NCBI GenBank assembly: GCA_904380375.1
Contig: CAJFID010000003.1
Coordinates: forward strand, 62,001 to 126,000
From: Avimonas intestinalis
GTDB taxonomy: Bacteria > Bacillota > Clostridia > Oscillospirales > Acutalibacteraceae
Length of the DNA: 64,000 bases
Direction: 5' to 3'
The notes under the pieces are model-generated. The model worked only from the letters and a program-made list of their open reading frames with translations, was not told the DNA's origin and searched no databases. Numbering within the stretch: position 1 is the first letter of the stretch; each line of letters opens with the position of its first letter. Shown piece by piece: positions 50,632-57,925 of this stretch. The position numbers and the translations under genes are program-made.

Positions 50632-52181
50632 TTAAAATCCTCCTCGCTATCCACGACGGCGTCATCCGCTTCAATATCAATGACCGTATCCTCGGGCAGC
50701 GCTTCCGCCGGCTGGGGGACGGCCTTGGATTTATGCACATAGATGAGCCCCATGATCTGGATGGCAATCAGCGGCGCCATAGCGACCAAAGCCACCACGC
50801 CGAAGGCGTCGGTCACGACATTGCCCCCCACGGCGGCACAGGCCCCCATCGCCAGCGGAAGCAAAAAGGTGGAGGTCATCGGGCCGCTGGCAACCCCGCC
50901 GGAGTCAAAGGCAATACCGACGAACACCGAAGGCACTAGGCGGCTGAGGACGAGCGCGATGGCATAGCCCGGTATTATAATCCAATAAATATTGATTCCT
51001 GTCAATACCCTAACCATAGCGAGGGTAACGGCGCAGGCAACGCCGGCGGAAAGGGCTGTATTCATCATCTTGCGGGAGATGGTTCCGCCGGTAAGATCTT
51101 CCACCTGCTCGTTGAGGATCTGCACGGCAGGCTCCGCCTTAACGATATAATACCCAATAACAATGCCGATCGGGATCAGCAGCCATTTGAAGGCGCTTTC
51201 TCCAAGGCCGCTGCCCAGCAGGCTCCCCACAGGCGCAAAGCCGACGTTGACGCCGGTAAGGAACAGGATCAGGCCCAAGATCGTGTATACAAAACCAACC
51301 GCGATTTTCAGCACCTGGCGCTTGTGATAGCTGCGGGTAAAGAGCTGGAAGATCACGAACACGCCGGCAACGGGCAACATGCTGATCAAAACCTCTTTGC
51401 CGTACTGGGGCAAGAAGGAAACAAACTGCATGATGACGTCGTAGGAGGTGTCAATACGCGGGATTTCCGTCGCCGTATACGCGGCGTCGGTGGGGTTGTA
51501 AAAAATCCCGAGCAGCAGGACCATCAGGATGGGGCCGACGCTGCACAAGGCCACGAGCCCAAAGCTGTCGCTGGCGCCGTCCCGGTCGCTGCGCGCGGCA
51601 GACAGGCCGACGCCCAGCGCCATGATAAACGGGACCGTCATAGGACCGGTCGTTACCCCGCCGGAATCAAACGCCACGGCGGTAAAAGCGTCCGGGGAGA
51701 AGAAGGAAAGAAGGAAAAGAAGGATATAAAATACCAGCAGCATTTTGGAAAGGCTGATATGAAACAGGATGCGCAGGACCGCCACCACAAGGAAAAGGCC
51801 GACCCCTACGGCGACCGTCCAGATCAGCACCTGGTTCGGAATAGAAGCCACCTGGTTCGCCAGCACCTGAAGATCCGGCTCCGCAATGGTGATAATGACG
51901 CCCATCAGGAAGCTGACGAGGACAATCAGGATGACACGTTTGCTTTTCATCAAGCGCCCGCCTACGCCTTGCCCCAAGGGGGTCATGGCCATTTCCGCGC
52001 CAAGCTGGAAGAGCCCCATGCCGACAATCAGCAGCACCGCCCCCATCAGGAAGAGGGCAAGCGTCCCGATTTCCATCGGTACGAGGGAGACGCTCAGTAG
52101 CAGCACAATCACGGTAATGGGGAGGACGCTGGACAGGGATTCTTTAATTTTTTCTTTCAGCTTTTCATTCACAACGATCAA
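50628..52181 (-). CDS. DUF1538 membrane protein, tandem-duplicated (UmpA-UmpB-like)
   Basis: A 517-residue polytopic protein, about 12-14 helices, made of two DUF1538 halves. Matching pairs some 250 residues apart: AFDSGGVTTGPMT (170-182) and AFDSGGVASGPMT (424-436); SFGLVALCSVGPI and AFGVVALVAMAPL; AEPDLQVLANQV and AEPAVQILNEQV. As I recall, the separate two-gene version (UmpAB) from Halomonas was reported as a cation/proton antiporter; here both halves are in one chain. The C-terminus is an acidic tail. Start is TTG at 52181 behind AAAGGGGG; a GTG three codons on is possible. Sits next to trkH-ktrA, consistent with ion homeostasis. Confidence 0.85.
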   Translation of the reverse strand: MIVVNEKLKEKIKESLSSVLPITVIVLLLSVSLVPMEIGTLALFLMGAVLLIVGMGLFQLGAEMAMTPLGQGVGGRLMKSKRVILIVLVSFLMGVIITIAEPDLQVLANQVASIPNQVLIWTVAVGVGLFLVVAVLRILFHISLSKMLLVFYILLFLLSFFSPDAFTAVAFDSGGVTTGPMTVPFIMALGVGLSAARSDRDGASDSFGLVALCSVGPILMVLLLGIFYNPTDAAYTATEIPRIDTSYDVIMQFVSFLPQYGKEVLISMLPVAGVFVIFQLFTRSYHKRQVLKIAVGFVYTILGLILFLTGVNVGFAPVGSLLGSGLGESAFKWLLIPIGIVIGYYIVKAEPAVQILNEQVEDLTGGTISRKMMNTALSAGVACAVTLAMVRVLTGINIYWIIIPGYAIALVLSRLVPSVFVGIAFDSGGVASGPMTSTFLLPLAMGACAAVGGNVVTDAFGVVALVAMAPLIAIQIMGLIYVHKSKAVPQPAEALPEDTVIDIEADDAVVDSEEDFK

Positions 52182-52553
52182 AAGGCCCCCTTTGCTGCAC
52201 GAATGTCCCCCGCGTTTTCTTTGACAGCTCCGCCAGCCTGCACAGGCTTAGACCACTGCTCGGCCTATGCACGCCGCGTTTGCTTTTACCTTCTTGCGGA
52301 AAAGCGGAAGCGGTGTTTAAGCATCCGATGCCTTTTCCGCTGCCGCAGCCGTCCCCGGGGACAGGCAGGAGGGCAGAGCAGGGGCGAAACGCCCGGATAC
52401 CTGTTCTACTTTCACTATATGTTCTAACCGGAGCGGGCAGGACGCCGCAGCCGAGAAAAGCTCCTCCTTCCTGTTCTCGCTTCCTGTTCCCGCCACGCGG
52501 CCCTCTGTCGGCCTGCATCCGAGCCGGCCTTGCCGGCCGGCCCGGAGCAAGCC
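52182..52553. other. Gene-free interval between DUF1538 and TetR genes
   Basis: 372 bases with no credible coding frame. A hairpin GAGCCGGCC (52521-52529) / GGCCGGCCC (52535-52543) just past the TetR stop may end that transcript, though no T-run follows on the minus strand. No consensus promoter for the DUF1538-PII pair could be placed; TATAGT at about 52417-52422 (minus strand) is the only candidate -10. Confidence 0.4.
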
Positions 52554-53174
52554 TCACTGCGGGCCCGTCTCCTGCCGTTGGAGCTTTAATTCCCTGTTTG
52601 CGCAATCGTTCGCCCTCAATACCGCCGGGATGGACGCACGGAAAACGGACAGAAGATTGCGCAAAACCATTTCCTTGTCCTGTGTCATCCGGTGCCGGAT
52701 CCATTCAAGCATCAGCCCGGCGGATGCCTCCGCATAAAAGGCCGCCAAAAAGCTCTTGAACTGCGGGTCAAGCGTTACCTTTAATTCCTGCTCCCCGCGC
52801 TCAATCGTCCTGCGGATAACCGAAAAAAGATCGGTGTAGAAAAACCGCTTGATCTCCTCGTATCCCATCGCGTCGTAGGCGCCGTTGATGATGTGCTTGT
52901 TCCGGTCCACATAATCCATTATAAACCGGACGGCTTCTTCCGCGTCCGAAATGAGGCCAAAGCGCCCTGCCACGTCGCTGGCTTCCTGTTCAAACATCCA
53001 TTTTAACAGGTCGGGAATGTCGTGAAAATGATAGTAGAAGGTTTTCCGGTTGACATGGCAGATGGCGATCAATTCGCTGACGGTAATCTTGGAAAGCCTT
53101 TTCCTTGCCATTGTGTCCTTCAAAGCGAAGGCGAGTGACTGCTTGGTCTTAAAAGACCATTCCTCATTGGTCAT
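52554..53174 (-). CDS. TetR family transcriptional regulator
   Basis: A 206-residue repressor. The N-terminal HTH (residues 10-60) has SKITVSELIAICHVNRKTFYYHF, the FYYHF end of the recognition helix being typical of the DhaS/SczA-type group with a TetR_C_33-like ligand domain. The C-terminal part is all-helical. Its own promoter carries repeated operator-like sequences, so it should be autoregulated. Possible targets are the flanking DUF1538-PII pair or ABC exporter; neither is proved. Confidence 0.9.
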   Translation of the reverse strand: MTNEEWSFKTKQSLAFALKDTMARKRLSKITVSELIAICHVNRKTFYYHFHDIPDLLKWMFEQEASDVAGRFGLISDAEEAVRFIMDYVDRNKHIINGAYDAMGYEEIKRFFYTDLFSVIRRTIERGEQELKVTLDPQFKSFLAAFYAEASAGLMLEWIRHRMTQDKEMVLRNLLSVFRASIPAVLRANDCANRELKLQRQETGPQ

Positions 53175-53208
53175 TGACCCACTTCCTCAAGAAGATCCTT
53201 TTTAACTT

Positions 53209-53237
53209 ATTATACATTTGTCCGGAAAATAATACAA
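53209..53237 (-). promoter_or_regulatory. Promoter of the TetR gene
   Basis: Minus strand: TTGTAT (53237-53232), 17-base spacer, TATAAT (53214-53209). Confidence 0.75.
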
Positions 53238-53260
53238 TAGACAATTTTACACATTTGTCC
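53214..53260. repeat. Direct repeat ACATTTGTCC at the TetR promoter (operator candidate)
   Basis: The ten bases ACATTTGTCC occur at 53214-53223 and again at 53251-53260, 37 bases apart (start to start). The upstream copy is half of an imperfect dyad GACAA-N10-TTGTC (53240-53259). One copy covers the -10/spacer, the other lies upstream of the -35. Confidence 0.6.
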
Positions 53261-53551
53261 TATACGTTCTAGGCGATGTAGAAGTTTCGGCCGAAAAAGT
53301 CGGGAAAGCGGAAGATTTTAGGTCCGGCAGAGAATAAAGCGTCCGGCGACCCGGATACCGGCAGACGGGGCAGCAGCGGCGGGGTACAACGGAAAGCGTG
53401 AAAACCCTCCAATTGTCTATGGCAGCAGAAAAGCGCCTTATGCGGCGTTGCTCCGTATCCATGGGGAGAAAGGCACCGGGGCAAACGCACGGCCCTCCGG
53501 ATGCAGGCATCCAGAGGGCCATAGGAAGGGGCTTTCCAGCCGGGCGGGGAA
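53261..53551. other. Gene-free interval with hairpin behind the second ABC exporter
   Basis: No coding frame is credible. GGCCCTC-GGATGC (53491 on) pairs with GCATCC-GAGGGCC (to 53520), the likely end of the minus-strand exporter transcript; it lacks a T-run. Confidence 0.45.
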
Positions 53552-55342
53552 TCAATAGGTTTCAAACTGGGCGTAATACAGCTCGGAATAAAAGCCGTTT
53601 CGCTTCATCAGCTCCTCGTGCGTCCCCTGCTCGACCACATCCCCGTCCCGGATGACCAGGATATTGTCGGCGTTGCGGATGGTCGACAGGCGGTGGGCGA
53701 TGACGAAGCAGGTTTTCTCCCGCATCAGTTCCCGCATGGCTGCCTGGATCTGCTGCTCGGTGCGGGTATCCACATTGGAGGTCGCCTCGTCCAGGATCAG
53801 CATTTGGCAGTCCAGCAGCATGGCCCGGGCGATGGTGAGGAGCTGCTTCTGCCCTTTGGATATGTTGACGCCGTTATCGCTTAGCAGGGTGTTGTAGCCG
53901 TCCGGCAGGCTCTCAATATAGTCGTGGATATGGGCGGCCTTGGCGGCCCGCACCACATCCTCCCGGCTCGCATCCTCCTTGCCGTAGGCAATGTTTTCAT
54001 AAATGGTGCCGTAAAACAGCCAGGTATCCTGTAAAACCATGGAATACGCCCGGCGCAGGCTGCCGCGGGTGACGGACAGGATGTTTTTCCCGTCCACCGC
54101 GATCGCACCGCCGTCGGCGTCGTAAAAGCGCATCAGCAGGTTGATGATGGTGGTTTTCCCGGCGCCGGTCGGGCCGACGATAGCGATCAGGCCGCCTTTA
54201 TCTGCGTGCATGCTGAAATCGTGCAGGACGGGCTTGTCCGGCGTATAGCCGAAGCGCACATGCCGGGCCGTCACCTCGCCGTATACGTCCTCCAGCACCT
54301 GCGCCCCCGCCGCGTCCGGCTTCTCCGGCATCTCGTCAATCAGACGGAACACCCGCTCCGCCGCAGCAAACGCCGACTGAAGCTCGCCGATGATGTTGGC
54401 GATTTCGTTGATTGGGCCGGAAAATTTCCGGGAATACTGGACGAAGGAGGAAATGTTGCCCAGGCCGATGCCGCCGTCAAGATACATCAGCGCCCCGAAC
54501 ACACTGACAAGGGCCAGGGAGAGGTTGTTGATTAAATTCACCGACGGCCCGGTGATGGTGCCGTAATATTCCGCTTTGTTGTAGGCGTCCACCGCCTCCG
54601 CGTTTTTGATGTCAAAGCGGGCGATCACCTCGTCCTCCCGGTGGTAGGCTTTGGTTGTCTTCTGCCCGCCGATCATCTCCTCTACCAAGCCGTTGAGCTC
54701 ACCCAGCTTTTTGGAACGCCGGCGGAACAGCGGCCGCACCCGGGTGGTGATGAACCGGGTGGAGACGATGGACAGCGGGATGGTCACGGCAAAGACCAGC
54801 ACCAGCAGGGGGGCGATGCTCAGCATCATCATCAGGGAGAACAGCACGATGACAATGCTCTGCAGCACCTGCAGGAGGTCGTTGGAGAAGGATTGGTTCA
54901 CCGTGTCAATGTCGTAGGAAATCACGCTGAGGATGTCGCCGGTCTGGTAGCGGTCAAAGAAGCCGACCGGCAGGGCGGACAGCTTGTCAAAGACATCCTT
55001 GCGCATCCGGTAGATGACCTGCCGGCTCAGCCGGATCATCAGCAGCGACAGGACGTAGGAAAGCAGCCCCGACATCAGGTAAAACGCCGCCATCAGCGCC
55101 ACATAGGTAAACACCCGGGGGAAGTCCACATCTCCGGCCCCTACGCCCATGGCGTCAATCGCATTGCCGGACAGCTTCGGCCCGAACAGCCCGAACAGGT
55201 TGCTGGCCAGCATACACAGCAGGGCGGCAGCGATCAGCAGCTTGTGGCGGCTTAGGTACCGCCAAAGCCGGCCGAGGAGGTAGGTTTTTTTCTGCCTGGC
55301 AGGGGCGGGTTTCCCCGGATCCGTTTTTTTGGCCTTATGCAT
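53552..55342 (-). CDS. Heterodimeric ABC exporter, catalytic subunit (second system)
   Basis: A 596-residue half-transporter: membrane domain with six helices (about residues 30-320) and an ATPase domain with Walker A GPTGAGKTT, Walker B with Glu (LILDEATSNVD), H-loop IAHRLST, but the signature changed to ISKGQKQL. It starts within the end of the preceding gene (eight-base overlap). With its partner it should have one consensus and one degenerate ATP site, as in the exporter at 2179-5720. Confidence 0.92.
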   Translation of the reverse strand: MHKAKKTDPGKPAPARQKKTYLLGRLWRYLSRHKLLIAAALLCMLASNLFGLFGPKLSGNAIDAMGVGAGDVDFPRVFTYVALMAAFYLMSGLLSYVLSLLMIRLSRQVIYRMRKDVFDKLSALPVGFFDRYQTGDILSVISYDIDTVNQSFSNDLLQVLQSIVIVLFSLMMMLSIAPLLVLVFAVTIPLSIVSTRFITTRVRPLFRRRSKKLGELNGLVEEMIGGQKTTKAYHREDEVIARFDIKNAEAVDAYNKAEYYGTITGPSVNLINNLSLALVSVFGALMYLDGGIGLGNISSFVQYSRKFSGPINEIANIIGELQSAFAAAERVFRLIDEMPEKPDAAGAQVLEDVYGEVTARHVRFGYTPDKPVLHDFSMHADKGGLIAIVGPTGAGKTTIINLLMRFYDADGGAIAVDGKNILSVTRGSLRRAYSMVLQDTWLFYGTIYENIAYGKEDASREDVVRAAKAAHIHDYIESLPDGYNTLLSDNGVNISKGQKQLLTIARAMLLDCQMLILDEATSNVDTRTEQQIQAAMRELMREKTCFVIAHRLSTIRNADNILVIRDGDVVEQGTHEELMKRNGFYSELYYAQFETY

Positions 55343-57059
55343 TGCCGTCCACCTCCCCTCCGGTGCCCATCTGGCTTTCGGCGATCTCCCGGTAGACCGG
55401 GCAGGAGGCCATCAGCTGCTCATGGGTGCCGCAGCCGATCTCCCGGCCGTTGTCAAGCACCAGGATGAGGTCCGCCCCCCGGATTGAGCTGATGCGCTGG
55501 GCGATGATCACACAGGTCGTATGGGAAAAACGCTCATGCAGCGCCCCGCGCAGGGCCGCGTCGGTCCGGTAGTCCAGCGCGGAGGAGGAATCGTCCAGGA
55601 TCAGGATCTTCGGGTTCGCCGCCAGCGCACGGGCGATCAGCAGCCGCTGCTTCTGCCCGCCGCTGAGGTTGTTGCCCCGCACCGAAACGGCATAGTCCAT
55701 GCCGCCCACGGCCCGGATGAATTCCTCCGCCTGGGCGTCCCGCGCAGCAGCCTCCAACTGCCCGTCGGTCAGCTCCCGGAAATACCGGATGTTTTCCCGG
55801 ATGGTATCGGCAAAGAGGAAGTCGTTTTGAAAAACTACCCCGAATTTTTCCCGCAGCTTCCCGGCCGGGATGGTGCGGATGTCCTCGCCGTCCAGCAGGA
55901 TCCGCCCGCTGTCGGCGTCGTAGAAACGCATCAGCAGGTTGACAAGCGTGCTCTTGCCGCTCCCCGTCGCGCCGAGGATCCCCAGCGTCTGGCCGTGCCC
56001 GAGCGAAAAGGAGATGTTCTCCAGGTTGTTCTTGACCCCTTCGTAGGAAAAGGACACCTTCTCAAACACGATATGGGCGCCGCCTGTTTTTTCGCCGGAA
56101 GGAAGGGCCTGCAGATCCTCCGGGGCATTGAGCACCTCGGCCACCCGCTTAGCCGACGCCTGCCCCTTTGAACACAGGATGAAGATGCGGGTGATCCCCA
56201 GCATGGCGTTGAGGATGATGGTAAAATAGTTCAGGAAGGCGATGATCACCCCCGGACTGGTCATGCTGCTGTCCATGAGCAGCGCGCCGACCGCCACCAC
56301 CGCCGTCAGCCCTAAATTCAGGATCAGGGTAGAGCCTGGGTTGGTCAGCGCCATGACGCCGCCCACCTGCTGCTCCTTATCGGCCAGCTCGTTGTTCACC
56401 CTGTCAAACCGGCGGCGCTCATAATCGGTTTTGGACAGCGCCTTGATGACCCGGACGCCCGTGACGTTCTCCTGCACCACCCGCACCATGCCGTCCAGGA
56501 TCCCTTGCTGGCGGGTATACATCGGCACGCTCTTTTTTGTCCCGGCGTACACCAGCACCGCAATCGCCGGCAGGGTCGCGACCAGCACCAGCGTCAGCCA
56601 CGGGTCCATCAGCAGCGTAATGAAAATCCCGCCGACCAGCAGGATCGGCCCCCGCACGCCGATGCGCTGCATCCGGGCGAAAAGCTGGTTGAGATTGTAG
56701 GTATCGGTCGTCAGCCGCGACACCGCGGACGGCACCGTAAAGCCGTCAAGCTGCCGGGCGGATAGGTGAGTGATCCGGCCGAACAGGTCGTGGCGGATGC
56801 GCCCGGTGATCTCGCCGGAGGACTTGGCCGCCATCCGGTTGGCGACGATATTGCCGGCCAGGGCGACGGCGGCGCACAGCACCATCGCGCCGCCCCATAG
56901 CACAATCAGCCGCCGGTCACCCAGCGGCACGACGTCGTCGATCATTTTGGCCAGGATGGAGGGGATCAGCAGCTCCATCAGCGAAGCGACAAATTTGATG
57001 AACAGGGTAAGGGCAATGCAGCCCCAAAGGGGGCGTACGTATTTCAAAATATGCCGCAT
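55335..57059 (-). CDS. Heterodimeric ABC exporter, degenerate-site subunit (second system)
   Basis: A 574-residue half-transporter. Signature LSGGQKQR and Walker A GATGSGKST are canonical, but the Walker B end is LDDSSSALD and the H-loop IIAQRISS (Gln for His). Start: ATG 57059 after GAGGAGGGGA; the longer frame overlaps the MarR gene. It follows the MarR gene by one base, so regulator and exporter form one operon. Confidence 0.92.
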   Translation of the reverse strand: MRHILKYVRPLWGCIALTLFIKFVASLMELLIPSILAKMIDDVVPLGDRRLIVLWGGAMVLCAAVALAGNIVANRMAAKSSGEITGRIRHDLFGRITHLSARQLDGFTVPSAVSRLTTDTYNLNQLFARMQRIGVRGPILLVGGIFITLLMDPWLTLVLVATLPAIAVLVYAGTKKSVPMYTRQQGILDGMVRVVQENVTGVRVIKALSKTDYERRRFDRVNNELADKEQQVGGVMALTNPGSTLILNLGLTAVVAVGALLMDSSMTSPGVIIAFLNYFTIILNAMLGITRIFILCSKGQASAKRVAEVLNAPEDLQALPSGEKTGGAHIVFEKVSFSYEGVKNNLENISFSLGHGQTLGILGATGSGKSTLVNLLMRFYDADSGRILLDGEDIRTIPAGKLREKFGVVFQNDFLFADTIRENIRYFRELTDGQLEAAARDAQAEEFIRAVGGMDYAVSVRGNNLSGGQKQRLLIARALAANPKILILDDSSSALDYRTDAALRGALHERFSHTTCVIIAQRISSIRGADLILVLDNGREIGCGTHEQLMASCPVYREIAESQMGTGGEVDGNA

Positions 57060-57060
57060 C

Positions 57061-57516
57061 TCAGATCCCCTCCTCCGGCAGAGCCTCCGTTCCCGTTTCC
57101 CAGTAGGCTTCGGCACGGCGGCACATGCTTTCGAGTAGGGGGATCAGCCGCGCCTTATCCTCCTCGCTCAGCCCGCCGGTGACGTACCGGCTCCATTCCC
57201 CTAGCACCCGGCGTATCACCGGATAGGCCTCCCGCGCCCGTGCAGTGGGGTAGACCGCCGTCACCCGCCGGTCCTTTTCGTCCGTTTCCCTCCTCACAAA
57301 GCCGTTTTCCTCAAGCTGCGCCAACTGGCGAGCCACGCTGCTTTTGTGGACGCAGATCTGCTTTGCCAGCCCTTCCTGCGATATCCCGGGCTGCCGGCAT
57401 ACGTTCAAAATACAGCTGTACTGGCAGCCCGTCAGCCCGAGCACCGCCAGCCGCTGCGCCCGGTACTGCTCCGCACAGCGGGCGATTTGATTGATGCATT
57501 TCATAAACCCTGGCAT
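57061..57516 (-). CDS. MarR family transcriptional regulator (of the second ABC exporter)
   Basis: A 151-residue winged-helix repressor. GISQEGLAKQICVHKSSVARQLAQLEENG is split as helix-turn-helix plus recognition helix, and the wing is ETDEKDRRVTAVYPT. AAGGGAG precedes the ATG. A perfect palindrome lies in its leader (57563-57586), so autorepression of the regulator-exporter operon is expected. Confidence 0.92.
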   Translation of the reverse strand: MPGFMKCINQIARCAEQYRAQRLAVLGLTGCQYSCILNVCRQPGISQEGLAKQICVHKSSVARQLAQLEENGFVRRETDEKDRRVTAVYPTARAREAYPVIRRVLGEWSRYVTGGLSEEDKARLIPLLESMCRRAEAYWETGTEALPEEGI

Positions 57517-57562
57517 ATCCGTTTCTCCCTTGTCGCTCTCTTAGCTCTTTTCTATCCTTCGC

Positions 57563-57586
57563 AAATAGTTGCATGCGCAACTATTT
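57563..57586. promoter_or_regulatory. Perfect palindromic operator of the MarR-ABC operon
   Basis: AAATAGTTGC, four-base centre ATGC, GCAACTATTT. It lies directly downstream of the -10 element, where bound repressor would block transcription start. The TTGC-N4-GCAA core is typical of MarR sites. Confidence 0.8.
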
Positions 57587-57587
57587 C

Positions 57588-57616
57588 ATTATCCCACATC
57601 TTTTCGCTTTTGTAAA
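57588..57616 (-). promoter_or_regulatory. Promoter of the MarR-ABC operon
   Basis: Minus strand: TTTACA (57616-57611), 17-base spacer, GATAAT (57593-57588), abutting the palindrome. Confidence 0.68.
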
Positions 57617-57735
57617 TGGGTAAGCGGGCTCCCTTTGGAAGGCGGCACCTCTCGCCCGGCCGTTGATTTCCTTTGACGGTGGGTTTGGACCGCCGCAGGC
57701 CGGGAGCCTCCGGATGGATGGCGGATGGCTTGGCA

Positions 57736-57765
57736 TTGCATCAAACGGGGCGGCTATGCTATAAT
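57736..57765 (+). promoter_or_regulatory. uvrB promoter
   Basis: TTGCAT (57736-57741), 18-base spacer, TATAAT (57760-57765). A leader of about 155 bases containing a LexA-like box follows. Confidence 0.7.
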
Positions 57766-57809
57766 AATTAGACATTGACAAAAGGGAGAGGGAAGTGTAG
57801 AATAAAACA

Positions 57810-57823
57810 GAAACGTTTGTTCG
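57810..57823. promoter_or_regulatory. LexA (SOS) box in the uvrB leader
   Basis: Read on the minus strand, CGAACAAACGTTTC matches the Gram-positive consensus CGAACRNRYGTTYG at 13 of 14 positions. It lies about 45 bases downstream of the -10, so LexA would act as a roadblock. Confidence 0.75.
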
Positions 57824-57925
57824 AGACCTTCCGGCCGGCCCCCGGGACGCGGGATGCAGCTCTGCCGCCCGTTTGCGTGAATAACCAGTTTTCTGGCCGG
57901 TTGCGGCCACAAGGAATAGAGGAAT

